Assembly (NCBI GenBank): GCA_045577675.1
Contig: JAZNIV010000009.1
Location: forward strand, 1-23,059
From: UBA1738 sp045577675
GTDB lineage: Bacteria; Bacillota; Clostridia; UBA1381
DNA: 23,059 bases
Direction: 5' to 3'
A program made the translations under genes and the position numbers. The notes beneath the pieces were generated by a model, which saw only the letters and a program-made list of their open reading frames with translations, was not told the DNA's origin and searched no databases. Of the stretch, positions 6,196 to 13,898 are shown piece by piece; position 1 is the stretch's first letter; every line of letters begins with the position of its first letter.

Positions 6196-6544
6196 CAGTT
6201 ATATGAATCATTACCTGCTCAATAATTCTTTTAACGTGTTCATCGGAAACAGAATAAAAAGTGTTTTTACCGTCACGGCGAGCCTTTATAAGCCTTGCCT
6301 GTTTCAGACTTTTAAGCTGATGGCTTATTGCCGACTGGCTCATTTCAGTTTTTTCCGCAATTTCTGCAACACAAATCTCATTATCAAATAAATTCCACAG
6401 AATTTTCATTCGTGTGTTATCTCCAAACACCTTAAAAACCTCAGTCAAGCTGTTTAACAGCTCCTGCGAAGGTGCTTCATTTTTAAGCCTGTCTACAATT
6501 TTGGTATTAAACCGGCAATGCTCACATCTCATTTTAATCTCCAT
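6191..6544 (-). CDS. ArsR/SmtB-family metal-sensing repressor
   Basis: This is a 117-residue winged-helix repressor. The core is FKVFGDNTRMKILWNLF, then recognition helix SQSAISHQLKSLKQARLI and wing RRDGKNTFYSV. The last helix carries Asp101, His103, His114 and Glu117, the exact D-x-H-x10-H-x-x-E spacing of the alpha5 zinc site of SmtB/CzrA. Cys7, Cys10 and Cys58 recall the second, thiolate site of CadC, but the partner of Cys58 in the CxC pair is Ala60. It is therefore most likely a zinc (or Zn/Cd) sensor that leaves DNA on metal binding. An alternative start is Met5 (6532), with GGAG 6 bases upstream. No transporter gene is adjacent within the window, so the regulon is unknown. Confidence 0.88.
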   Translation of the reverse strand: MEIKMRCEHCRFNTKIVDRLKNEAPSQELLNSLTEVFKVFGDNTRMKILWNLFDNEICVAEIAEKTEMSQSAISHQLKSLKQARLIKARRDGKNTFYSVSDEHVKRIIEQVMIHITE

Positions 6545-6580
6545 TCCGCCGCATTTTTCTCTTTCTTTATATTAAAATAT

Positions 6581-6609
6581 ATTATACAACATCAAGGAGA
6601 AATTGTCAA
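6581..6609 (-). promoter_or_regulatory. Perfect sigma-A promoter of the ArsR-family gene
   Basis: On the minus strand TTGACA (6604-6609) and TATAAT (6581-6586) are separated by 17 bases. The -35 directly abuts the eno stop codon (6610-6612), and no terminator lies between, so eno transcripts may also read into the repressor gene. The A/T-rich segment 6568-6580 could hold the operator, but no convincing dyad is seen. Confidence 0.9.
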
Positions 6610-7887
6610 TTATTTAATATCGCCGTATTCCGCTGAAAAGCTAAGACAGTCCTCAATTCTTAAAAGCCTGTTATATTTAGCTACTCTTTCACTTCTTGCA
6701 GGTGCACCCGTCTTAATCTGCCCCGCATTTGTAGCAACAGAAATATCTGCAATAATTGAATCCTCCGTCTCACCGCTTCGGTGCGAAATAATTGCCGTAT
6801 ATCCTGCTTTATGAGCCATTTCAACAGCATCAAGTGCTTCGGAAAGAGTTCCAATCTGATTAACCTTTACTAAAATTGAATTGGCAACACCCATCTCAAT
6901 TCCCTTTTTAAGACGCTTGGTATTTGTAACAAACAGGTCATCACCAACAAGCTGAATTTTTTCTCCCAGCCTCTCGGTCAGCTTTTTCCAGCCCTCCCAG
7001 TCTTCTTCACCCATTCCGTCCTCAATAGAAATAATTGGATATTTTTGTGTTAATTCCTCCCAGTAATGAACCATTTCGTCTTTAGTTCTGACAATTCCCG
7101 ACTTTGGCATTTTATAGTTACCGTCCGGCTGAACCCATTCCGAGCTTGCTGCGTCAATTGCAATCTTAAAATCCACACCCGCACGGTAGCCTGCCCTTTC
7201 AATCGCCTCCATTATAAGGTCAAGAGCCTTTTCGTCACTTGATAAATTCGGTGCAAATCCGCCTTCATCACCAACACCTGTAGAATTTCCGCTTAATTTT
7301 AAGACCTCTTTTAATGAATGATAAACCTCGCTGCACTGACGAAGTCCTGTTTTAAATGCCTTTGCAGAATCGGGTATAATCATAAATTCCTGAATATCAA
7401 CATTATTATCCGCGTGTGCACCGCCGTTTAGTATATTCATCATCGGCTTTGGAAATCTGTGTGCATTAACTCCGCCGATATACTGATAAAGGCTTAGTCC
7501 CAATGATTTTGCAGCCGCATCGCAACAAGCTAAAGACACTCCCAAAATTGCATTTGCACCCAAATTTCCTTTATTTTCACTTCCGTCAAGCTTTAAAAGC
7601 TCCAAATCAATTGCACGCTGATTTAAAACATTCATTCCGACAAGGCAGTCGGCAATTTTTGTATTTACATTTTCAACCGCCTTTAAAACGCCTTTGCCTG
7701 AATATCTTTCCTTATCTCCGTCACGAAGCTCAACCGCCTCAAAAACTCCCGTCGATGCACCCGACGGAACTATTGCTTTTCCGACCACCTCATCCGACGT
7801 ATACACCTCCACCTCAACTGTCGGATTTGAACGTGAATCCAAAACCTCTCTTGCATAAACATCTACAATCTCAATGTACCTTTTCAT
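6610..7887 (-). CDS. eno: Enolase (phosphopyruvate hydratase)
   Basis: This 425-residue glycolytic enzyme converts 2-phosphoglycerate to phosphoenolpyruvate in the cytoplasm. All key residues are visible: Mg ligands Asp245 (IAIDAASSEW), Glu289 (SIEDGM) and Asp316 (LVGDDLF), with catalytic Glu208 (VGDEGG) and Lys341 (ILVKVNQIGTLSE). Substrate contacts HRS (370-372) and Lys392 (IKTGAPARSER) are also present. Length is normal. The Shine-Dalgarno GAGAGGAG lies 7 bases from the ATG. Unlike the common gapA-pgk-tpiA-gpmI-eno cluster, the gene stands alone here, transcribed divergently from dnaA. Confidence 0.98.
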   Translation of the reverse strand: MKRYIEIVDVYAREVLDSRSNPTVEVEVYTSDEVVGKAIVPSGASTGVFEAVELRDGDKERYSGKGVLKAVENVNTKIADCLVGMNVLNQRAIDLELLKLDGSENKGNLGANAILGVSLACCDAAAKSLGLSLYQYIGGVNAHRFPKPMMNILNGGAHADNNVDIQEFMIIPDSAKAFKTGLRQCSEVYHSLKEVLKLSGNSTGVGDEGGFAPNLSSDEKALDLIMEAIERAGYRAGVDFKIAIDAASSEWVQPDGNYKMPKSGIVRTKDEMVHYWEELTQKYPIISIEDGMGEEDWEGWKKLTERLGEKIQLVGDDLFVTNTKRLKKGIEMGVANSILVKVNQIGTLSEALDAVEMAHKAGYTAIISHRSGETEDSIIADISVATNAGQIKTGAPARSERVAKYNRLLRIEDCLSFSAEYGDIK

Positions 7888-7981
7888 AGCTTTACTCCTC
7901 TCATTTTTCTTTTAGTTTTCCTTCAAATTGGAAAATTATATACAAATTTTAATAATTTAATAAAAAATAATGCAATTTTTC

Positions 7982-8010
7982 TTGTAAATTATATTATTTT
8001 CTGTTATTAT
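7982..8010 (+). promoter_or_regulatory. Probable sigma-A promoter of dnaA
   Basis: TTGTAA (7982-7987) and TATTAT (8005-8010) have a 17-base spacer. Transcription would start near 8017 and leave a leader of about 98 bases before the dnaA ATG, with a small ACCC/GGGT hairpin possible at about 8020-8035. In the rest of the eno-dnaA interval (7888-8114) I see only A/T-rich DNA. A minus-strand TATAAT at 7935-7940 may serve eno, but it lacks a good -35. Confidence 0.55.
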
Positions 8011-8114
8011 TAGAGTAGCACCCACAAAAAGGGTTGATTTGTCGTGCATAATTTTATTATCTATTTACTTTTTCAAGGTGCTTGATATGTATAATTTTAA
8101 CAGGGAGGATAAAA

Positions 8115-9446
8115 ATGGACATAAATCAAATCTGGTCTGCTTCCCTATCATATATTCAGAATGAAATCAACTCGGTTGTAGGATATAATACCTATATAAA
8201 AGATATTACTCCTATTTCCTATGAAGATGAAAGCTTTGTGATAGGAGTTTCCAATTCAATCTACAAAACTATGATTGAACTCAGGTACACAGACATTATA
8301 GAGAAATCTATATCAAGAATTACCGCACAGCCGGTAAGACTTACAATAGTTTTAAAAAATGAATACAAGGAAAATAAGCCTTCAAAGGAAATTAAAAAGC
8401 CTGATTCTAAAAACGTGAAAAATAACTTAAATCCAAGATACACATTTGACAATTTCGTTGTAGGCTCATCAAACGAATACGCAACTGCTATTGCAATGAG
8501 TACCGCAAAATATCCGGGACAGGAGAAAAATAACCCTCTTTTCCTTTACGGTAATTCAGGGCTTGGAAAAACACACTTAATGCAGGCAATCGGGAATGAA
8601 ATACTTAAAAATTCTCCCGATATGAAGGTGGTTTACGTTACGAGTGAACGTTTTACCAATGATATGATTGAGTCACTGCATCAAAAGGATATGGGCTCCT
8701 TCCGTCAGCTTTACAGAAATGTAGACGTTCTTTTAATTGACGATATTCAGTTTATAGAAAATAAACAGGGTATTCAGGAGGAATTTTTCCATACATTTAA
8801 CGACCTTTATCTTAATAACAAGCAGATTGTACTGACAAGCGACCGTATGCCAAAGGACCTTGTTACAATCGAAGAAAGACTGAAAACCCGCTTTGAATGG
8901 GGTCTTAACATTGATATTATAAGCCCTGATTACGAAACAAGAGTTGCTATTTTAAAGAAAAAGGCTGAAAGTCAGAATATTTATATAAGTGAAGAGGTTC
9001 TTTCATATATTGCCGAGCGAATTGACTCAAACGTCCGTGAGCTTGAGGGTGCACTTTTAAAAATTATCTCCTTTGCAGGTATAAAGCACAGCGAGGTTAA
9101 TATGGAAATTGCAGAAATTGCAATTAAATCTATTCTTCCCGATGATGGTATTATTAAAATTACACCTCAGAAGATAATTGAAAGTGTTTCTTCGTATTAT
9201 AATATATCAGAGGACGAGCTTTTAGGAAAATCCAAGCAAAAAAATATTGCTTTTCCAAGACAGGTTGCTATGTATCTATGCAAAACTCTTACAAATATGA
9301 ATTTTGTAATGATAGCAAAAGCACTCGGTAATCGTGACAGAACTACCGTTATGTACGGTGTGGATAAAATTATGGAAACAATCAAGATTGACAGTGAGCT
9401 AAAGGCAGACGTTGATGCCATTACAAAGGATATTAACTCTCTTTAA
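8115..9446 (+). CDS. dnaA: Chromosomal replication initiator DnaA
   Basis: This 443-residue AAA+ initiator binds DnaA boxes and melts oriC. Domain I is at about 1-80 (Trp7), followed by a short linker and the AAA+ domain at about 108-330: Walker A GNSGLGKTH (146-154), Walker B VLLIDD (205-210), RLKTRFEWGL with the Arg finger region, and sensor II SNVRELEGAL. Domain IV at about 345-443 carries PRQVAMYLCK and the signature GNRDRTTV (405-412). Residue 409 is Arg, where the family has the base-contacting His (RDHTT). The ATG at 8115 has GGGAGG upstream; an in-frame ATG at 8082 has no ribosome site and would add an atypical N-terminus. The candidate oriC lies directly downstream. Confidence 0.97.
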   Translation: MDINQIWSASLSYIQNEINSVVGYNTYIKDITPISYEDESFVIGVSNSIYKTMIELRYTDIIEKSISRITAQPVRLTIVLKNEYKENKPSKEIKKPDSKNVKNNLNPRYTFDNFVVGSSNEYATAIAMSTAKYPGQEKNNPLFLYGNSGLGKTHLMQAIGNEILKNSPDMKVVYVTSERFTNDMIESLHQKDMGSFRQLYRNVDVLLIDDIQFIENKQGIQEEFFHTFNDLYLNNKQIVLTSDRMPKDLVTIEERLKTRFEWGLNIDIISPDYETRVAILKKKAESQNIYISEEVLSYIAERIDSNVRELEGALLKIISFAGIKHSEVNMEIAEIAIKSILPDDGIIKITPQKIIESVSSYYNISEDELLGKSKQKNIAFPRQVAMYLCKTLTNMNFVMIAKALGNRDRTTVMYGVDKIMETIKIDSELKADVDAITKDINSL

Positions 9447-9653
9447 TCTATCAACGCAAATTTGTGGAATTTTTGAGGATAAAAAATAACCGTTTTCAGG
9501 TGGTTGATAACTTTTTATAATCCACATTTTATAAACATACTATATTTTATAAATTTACTTATGTTTTATGCTGTTTCAAGAGTTTATCCATCAAACTCAC
9601 ACCACTACTAATATATAATACTATATTATATATTTATATATACGTACGTACCT
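9447..9653. other. Candidate replication origin (oriC) between dnaA and dnaN
   Basis: This 200-base gene-free stretch has degenerate DnaA boxes relative to TTATCCACA: TAATCCACA at 9518-9526 (8 of 9), TTATCCATC at 9584-9592 (7 of 9) and GGTTGATAA at 9502-9510 (7 of 9 on the minus strand). ATTTTATAAA occurs twice in direct orientation, at 9526-9535 and 9544-9553. A nearly pure A/T tract at 9608-9645 is a possible unwinding element. The dnaA-dnaN interval is a standard oriC location in Firmicutes. No perfect box is present, so the call rests mainly on position and base composition. Confidence 0.5.
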
Positions 9654-9701
9654 ATGCAGCAAACCTTTAAAAAAAATTATCCCCTAAAGGAGGAAGTTAT
9701 T

Positions 9702-10835
9702 ATGAAATTAATTTGTCACAAGCAGCAGCTTTTAAAAATTATAAATACAGTGCAAAAGGCAGTTTCAGCAAAATCAATTATGCCTATTTTGGAATGTATC
9801 AAAATTGATGCAGCTGCAGACGGACAGCTTACTGTTACAGGAAATAACCTTGACCTTTGCATTGAATACAATGATGAATGTCAGATTACTGAAGGGGGCT
9901 GTATTGCCATTTCTTCTAAAATGTTCGGCGAAATCGTAAGACGCTTGCCGGACGAGCAGGTAACTGTAACTGTTAACGAGGAAAATAATGTAACTACAAT
10001 TAAATGCAATAAATCGGAATTTAATATTCAGGGACTTTCAGGAAATGAGTATCCGGCAGTACCTGAGGTAAAGGAAACCTACCGCTTTAAGATGGGGCAG
10101 TCAAAACTTAAAAAGATGATTAGAAAAACTATCTTTGCGGTTTCGCAAAATGAGGCAAGAAAGCCTATTTTAACAGGCTCATTATTTGAAATTGATACCG
10201 ACGTTCTTTCCATCGTTTCTACAGACGGTTATCGTCTTGCAATATGCAAGGAAACTGTCGATGCATCACTTCAAAATAACAAATTTGTTATTCCGGGACT
10301 TACTCTTCGCGAGGTCTTTAAGGTTTTGGAGGATGACGAAGAAAAAACTGTTGATATTATAGTATCAGAGCGTCATGTTATGTTTGAATTTGAAAATTAT
10401 AAGGTTGTTACAAGACTTTTAGAGGGTGAATATATCAACTATAAGCCTGTTTTAATGACACCTAACAGTATTTTTGTTATTGCAAATACATCAATGCTTT
10501 CAGAAAGTCTTGAAAGAGCTTCACTTTTAATTAATGACGATATTTCTGCAAAAGCTGAAAAGGTTCCTGTAAGACTTAATATTGTTATGGATAAAATCGA
10601 AATTACCTGTATGACAGGAAAAGGTAAGGTTCATGATGTTGTTGATGTTTCAGTAAACGGAGAAGATATTGAAATAGGCTTTAATCACAAATACCTTTTA
10701 GAGGCTCTTCGTGCTTGTGAAGAGGAAGAGGTAAAAATGGAATTTTCAAATCCGAGAAGCTCTTGCTTTATCCGCTCTACTACCGATGATGATTCCTACA
10801 CATTTATGATTCTGCCGGTAAGACTGTATAACTAA
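9702..10835 (+). CDS. dnaN: DNA polymerase III beta subunit (sliding clamp)
   Basis: This 377-residue ring-forming clamp tethers DNA polymerase III to DNA. Three clamp folds are expected at about 1-125, 126-245 and 246-377. Recognisable family segments are the N-terminal MKLICHKQQLLKII with SIMPILECIKI, then ISSKMFGEIVRRLP and STDGYRLAI. The C-terminal segment is YTFMILPVRLYN, ending with the peptide-binding pocket strand (the family's MPVR). The ATG at 9702 is chosen because AAAGGAGGAA lies 7-10 bases upstream; the ATG at 9654 adds 16 non-conserved residues. It is probably co-transcribed with the downstream MBL, HemZ-like and DnaC-like genes. Confidence 0.97.
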   Translation: MKLICHKQQLLKIINTVQKAVSAKSIMPILECIKIDAAADGQLTVTGNNLDLCIEYNDECQITEGGCIAISSKMFGEIVRRLPDEQVTVTVNEENNVTTIKCNKSEFNIQGLSGNEYPAVPEVKETYRFKMGQSKLKKMIRKTIFAVSQNEARKPILTGSLFEIDTDVLSIVSTDGYRLAICKETVDASLQNNKFVIPGLTLREVFKVLEDDEEKTVDIIVSERHVMFEFENYKVVTRLLEGEYINYKPVLMTPNSIFVIANTSMLSESLERASLLINDDISAKAEKVPVRLNIVMDKIEITCMTGKGKVHDVVDVSVNGEDIEIGFNHKYLLEALRACEEEEVKMEFSNPRSSCFIRSTTDDDSYTFMILPVRLYN

Positions 10836-10846
10836 GGGAACTAAAA

Positions 10847-11446
10847 ATGGAAATAAAAACAATCGTAACACAAGAAATGGATCAAAATTGTTACCTGATT
10901 ACAGAGGGTGTCAAAGGGATTTTAATAGACCCGGGTATTGACACCCTTAAAATTTTAAAAGAATCAGAAGATTTTGAAATTAATTATATTCTTTTAACTC
11001 ATTGTCATTTTGACCACACACATTCCCTTAACAAAATAAGAAAGGGCAAAATTTGCGTGTGTTCAAAAAACTGCAGCAAGAATATAATGAGTCAAAAAGT
11101 TTCTATTTCATCACCTGAGGCCGTTTTAAAGACTCCCTGTGAAATAATTTTAGAAGATGGTGAGGAAAGAGATTTTGATGGAATAAAAGTTAAATGTATA
11201 TATACCCCCGGCCATACAAACGGGAGTGTATGCTATCTTGTAGAAAACTATCTTTTTACCGGAGATACACTCTTTTACAGAAGTATAGGAAGAACCGACC
11301 TTCCTACCGGTAATTTTAATGAGATAGAAAGCTCAATTAAAGAAAAAATTTATACACTTGGTGATGCTACTTTAGTATACCCAGGTCACGGCCCTGCGAC
11401 AACTGTGGGCTTTGAAAGGAAAAATAACGGATATATAACGGAGTAA
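10847..11446 (+). CDS. Metallo-beta-lactamase-fold hydrolase (glyoxalase II-like, YcbL type)
   Basis: This is a 199-residue single-domain protein. The binuclear metal motif is complete: His52, His54, Asp56 and His57 (THCHFDH), with His123 (PGHTNGS), Asp140 (TGDTLF) and His181 (PGHGP). These ligands and the small size match the YcbL/GloB-like thioester hydrolases; the C-terminal glutathione-binding domain of full glyoxalase II is absent. The substrate is unknown. It starts 11 bases after dnaN, with AAGGGA as ribosome site. The next gene follows 3 bases after its stop, so it is inside a tight operon. Confidence 0.87.
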   Translation: MEIKTIVTQEMDQNCYLITEGVKGILIDPGIDTLKILKESEDFEINYILLTHCHFDHTHSLNKIRKGKICVCSKNCSKNIMSQKVSISSPEAVLKTPCEIILEDGEERDFDGIKVKCIYTPGHTNGSVCYLVENYLFTGDTLFYRSIGRTDLPTGNFNEIESSIKEKIYTLGDATLVYPGHGPATTVGFERKNNGYITE

Positions 11447-11449
11447 ATT

Positions 11450-12889
11450 ATGATTTTAATTCAGAATGGTTTTAAATGTGAGTATGAAATGAATATTTTT
11501 ATTAATATTTTCTTTAAAAGTGAGGAAAATGGCACAATTAAAACCGATTTTTCTCATAAAAATGACCTTATAACCGTTCATACAAGTATAGATTTTGAAG
11601 GAAATATTTATGAAGCAGATTATGCTTACAGCTTTAAAAATTCTGAAAAAGATGCTAAAATAATTAAGAAAATATATAGCTGTGCCTGCACGAAATCCTT
11701 TATAAGAGCTGCTAAAAAAATAAGGAATATAGAGCTTCCGTGGGGTGTTATGAGCGGAATCAGACCTGCAAAGTCGGTACGGCAGTTTCACGAACAGGGC
11801 AAAAGCTTTGATGAAATAAAGGAAATATTAAGTGATATTTATGAGGTTTCTCCGGAAAAATGCGACCTTGCAATTGAGGTTGCAAAAAATGAGAAAAAAA
11901 TTCTGGAAAGAATTAAGGAAAATTCGGTAAGCCTCTATATTGGAATACCTTTTTGTCCGTCAAGATGTATGTATTGTTCATTTGTTTCCACAGATATAAA
12001 AAACAGCGGAAAATATATGGACGAATTTTCAGAGCTTCTATGCAGGGAAATTGAAAAAACAGGACAAATTTTAAAGGAAATAGGCTTTTATGTGCAGAAT
12101 ATCTATATAGGAGGAGGTACTCCTACCACTTTATCCTGTCACAATCTTGAGAAAATTTTTAAAAGTCTTTACAAATATATAGACTTATCAAATTTAGAGG
12201 AATTCACACTTGAAGCAGGCAGACCTGATACTATAACGTCGGAAAATATGAGGCTTTCAAAAGGCTACGGTGTAAACAGAATAAGTATAAATCCTCAGAC
12301 TATGAATGAAGAAACCTTAAAAATAATAGGAAGAAAGCATACCGTAAAACAATTTGAAGATGCCTTTTTAGTTGCAAGGGAAGCGGGCTTTGATAATATA
12401 AATACCGACCTTATCGCAGGACTTCCGGGAGAAAGCTTTGAGAAATTTAAGCACAGTATTGAGGAAATTATAAAATTATCACCGGAGGATATAACAGTTC
12501 ATTCAATGTGTATAAAACGTGCTGCAGCCCTAAGGTTTTCAGAGATTGAGCTTACCGGATATGAAGAAATGAATAAAATGCTAAATTATGCGGCAAAGCG
12601 TATGAAGGAAACAGGAAGAAATCCTTATTATATGTACCGGCAGAAAAATATTTCGGGAAATCTTGAAAATGTAGGATATTCCGATGAGAACCATATGTCC
12701 TCCTATAACATAAACATTATGGAGGAGGCTCAGACTATTGTGGCACTCGGAGGCGGAGGTTCTTCTAAAATAGTGCTTGGAGACAGAATTGAAAGAGTTG
12801 TTAATTTTAAAGAGCCTTATGAATATATAAGACGGTTTGATGAAATTCTTTTGAAAAAAGATGAAATAGCCAGCTATTTCAGGAATTAG
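11450..12889 (+). CDS. hemZ: Radical SAM protein of the HemN/HemZ family
   Basis: This 479-residue protein has an N-terminal domain of about 155 residues (PWGVMSGIRPAKSV at 97-110), then a radical SAM core. Cys169, Cys173 and Cys176 (IPFCPSRCMYC) form the CxxxCxxC cluster site, and GGGTPT (about 217-222) is the SAM-binding glycine motif. The layout of N-terminal extension plus HemN-type core matches HemZ, annotated as oxygen-independent coproporphyrinogen III dehydrogenase. No other heme gene is in view. Many HemN relatives have other roles (heme chaperone, methyltransferase), so the true reaction is uncertain. GGAG is embedded around the upstream stop codon; translation is probably coupled. 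Confidence 0.82.
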   Translation: MILIQNGFKCEYEMNIFINIFFKSEENGTIKTDFSHKNDLITVHTSIDFEGNIYEADYAYSFKNSEKDAKIIKKIYSCACTKSFIRAAKKIRNIELPWGVMSGIRPAKSVRQFHEQGKSFDEIKEILSDIYEVSPEKCDLAIEVAKNEKKILERIKENSVSLYIGIPFCPSRCMYCSFVSTDIKNSGKYMDEFSELLCREIEKTGQILKEIGFYVQNIYIGGGTPTTLSCHNLEKIFKSLYKYIDLSNLEEFTLEAGRPDTITSENMRLSKGYGVNRISINPQTMNEETLKIIGRKHTVKQFEDAFLVAREAGFDNINTDLIAGLPGESFEKFKHSIEEIIKLSPEDITVHSMCIKRAAALRFSEIELTGYEEMNKMLNYAAKRMKETGRNPYYMYRQKNISGNLENVGYSDENHMSSYNINIMEEAQTIVALGGGGSSKIVLGDRIERVVNFKEPYEYIRRFDEILLKKDEIASYFRN

Positions 12890-12904
12890 AAGGGACTGAT
12901 ATTA

Positions 12905-13897
12905 ATGGAATATATTGATGCTGCTTTAAGAAAAATTATGAATCAGTATGATGAGGACCGTACTGTTGCACGGGTTATGCGTGAAGAACGTGTAAGGAAG
13001 GTGCATAGTCAATTTCCTGAAATTAAAGAAATAGAGCTTGAAATAAACCGTCTTGGTGTAGAAAATTTTGGGAAAATTATAAAAAATCCTGAAAAAAGTA
13101 ATGAGTTTAATGATGCTTTTGAAAAAAAGCTTGCCCTATTAAATGAAAAAAAGAAAAAAATCCTGACTGAAAATAATATTCCTCTTAATTATGATGAGGT
13201 ACAGTATAAATGTGAAAAATGTCTTGATACAGGCTATGAGGATACAAAAAAATGCAGTTGTTTTGTCCAGAAGCTGATTGATTTAAGATATGATTTATCG
13301 AATATGAAGGAAATTCTGCACGATTTTTCAGAGTTTTCATTTGATTATTACGAGAATAAGCTTGATGAGTCTATCGGGATGACAGAAAAAGATAATATAA
13401 AGCTTATTTATAAGAAAGCTTTGGATTTTTGTGAAAATGAAGATGCTAAAAATATGCTTTATTACGGTGGCTGCGGTCTTGGAAAGACATTTTTGTGCTC
13501 CTGTATTGCAAAAAAAATGATGGACAGCGGAAAAAGTGTGGTTTACACATCTGCAACAAGTCTGTTTTCTGAATATGAGGATTATAAATTCGGTAAAAAG
13601 GACGCAGATATTTTTGCAGAAAGAATGGAAATGATAAAAGATGCCGATATGCTTATAATAGATGATCTGGGAACGGAAGTACAAAGTCAGTTTTCAGTAC
13701 AGCTTTTAAATGAAATTATAAATGACAGGCTCGCACGCGGAAAGAAAATAATAATCAGTACAAATCTCAATATGAAGGGTATTGTTTCAAAGTATACCGA
13801 AAGAGTTGCGTCAAGAATTTATGAAAGCTTTGAAATACTGCATTTTGTGGGTACTGATATAAGAGTTCAGAAGCTGGTGAATAAAGGAGAAAAATAA
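12905..13897 (+). CDS. DnaI/DnaC-like AAA+ ATPase, probable helicase loader
   Basis: This 330-residue protein has a charged, partly helical N-terminal region (about 1-95). A zinc-binding cluster follows with Cys103, Cys106, Cys117 and Cys119 (CEKC, CSC), then an AAA+ domain at about 150-325. Walker A is GGCGLGKT (188-195), Walker B is LIIDD (250-254), and STNLNMKG and RVASRIYE are near sensor positions. The zinc cluster preceding AAA+ is characteristic of DnaI and the DnaC-like loaders that place DnaB/DnaC helicase on DnaA-melted DNA. IstB transposition ATPases are the alternative, but no IS gene is present and the neighbours are dnaA and dnaN. The next gene starts 1 base after its stop. Confidence 0.82.
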   Translation: MEYIDAALRKIMNQYDEDRTVARVMREERVRKVHSQFPEIKEIELEINRLGVENFGKIIKNPEKSNEFNDAFEKKLALLNEKKKKILTENNIPLNYDEVQYKCEKCLDTGYEDTKKCSCFVQKLIDLRYDLSNMKEILHDFSEFSFDYYENKLDESIGMTEKDNIKLIYKKALDFCENEDAKNMLYYGGCGLGKTFLCSCIAKKMMDSGKSVVYTSATSLFSEYEDYKFGKKDADIFAERMEMIKDADMLIIDDLGTEVQSQFSVQLLNEIINDRLARGKKIIISTNLNMKGIVSKYTERVASRIYESFEILHFVGTDIRVQKLVNKGEK

Positions 13898-13898
13898 A

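Noticed and set aside
12905..13897. IstB-type transposition ATPase of an IS21 element
   Set aside because: No transposase, inverted termini or target duplication is seen; the zinc cluster and origin context fit a helicase loader better.
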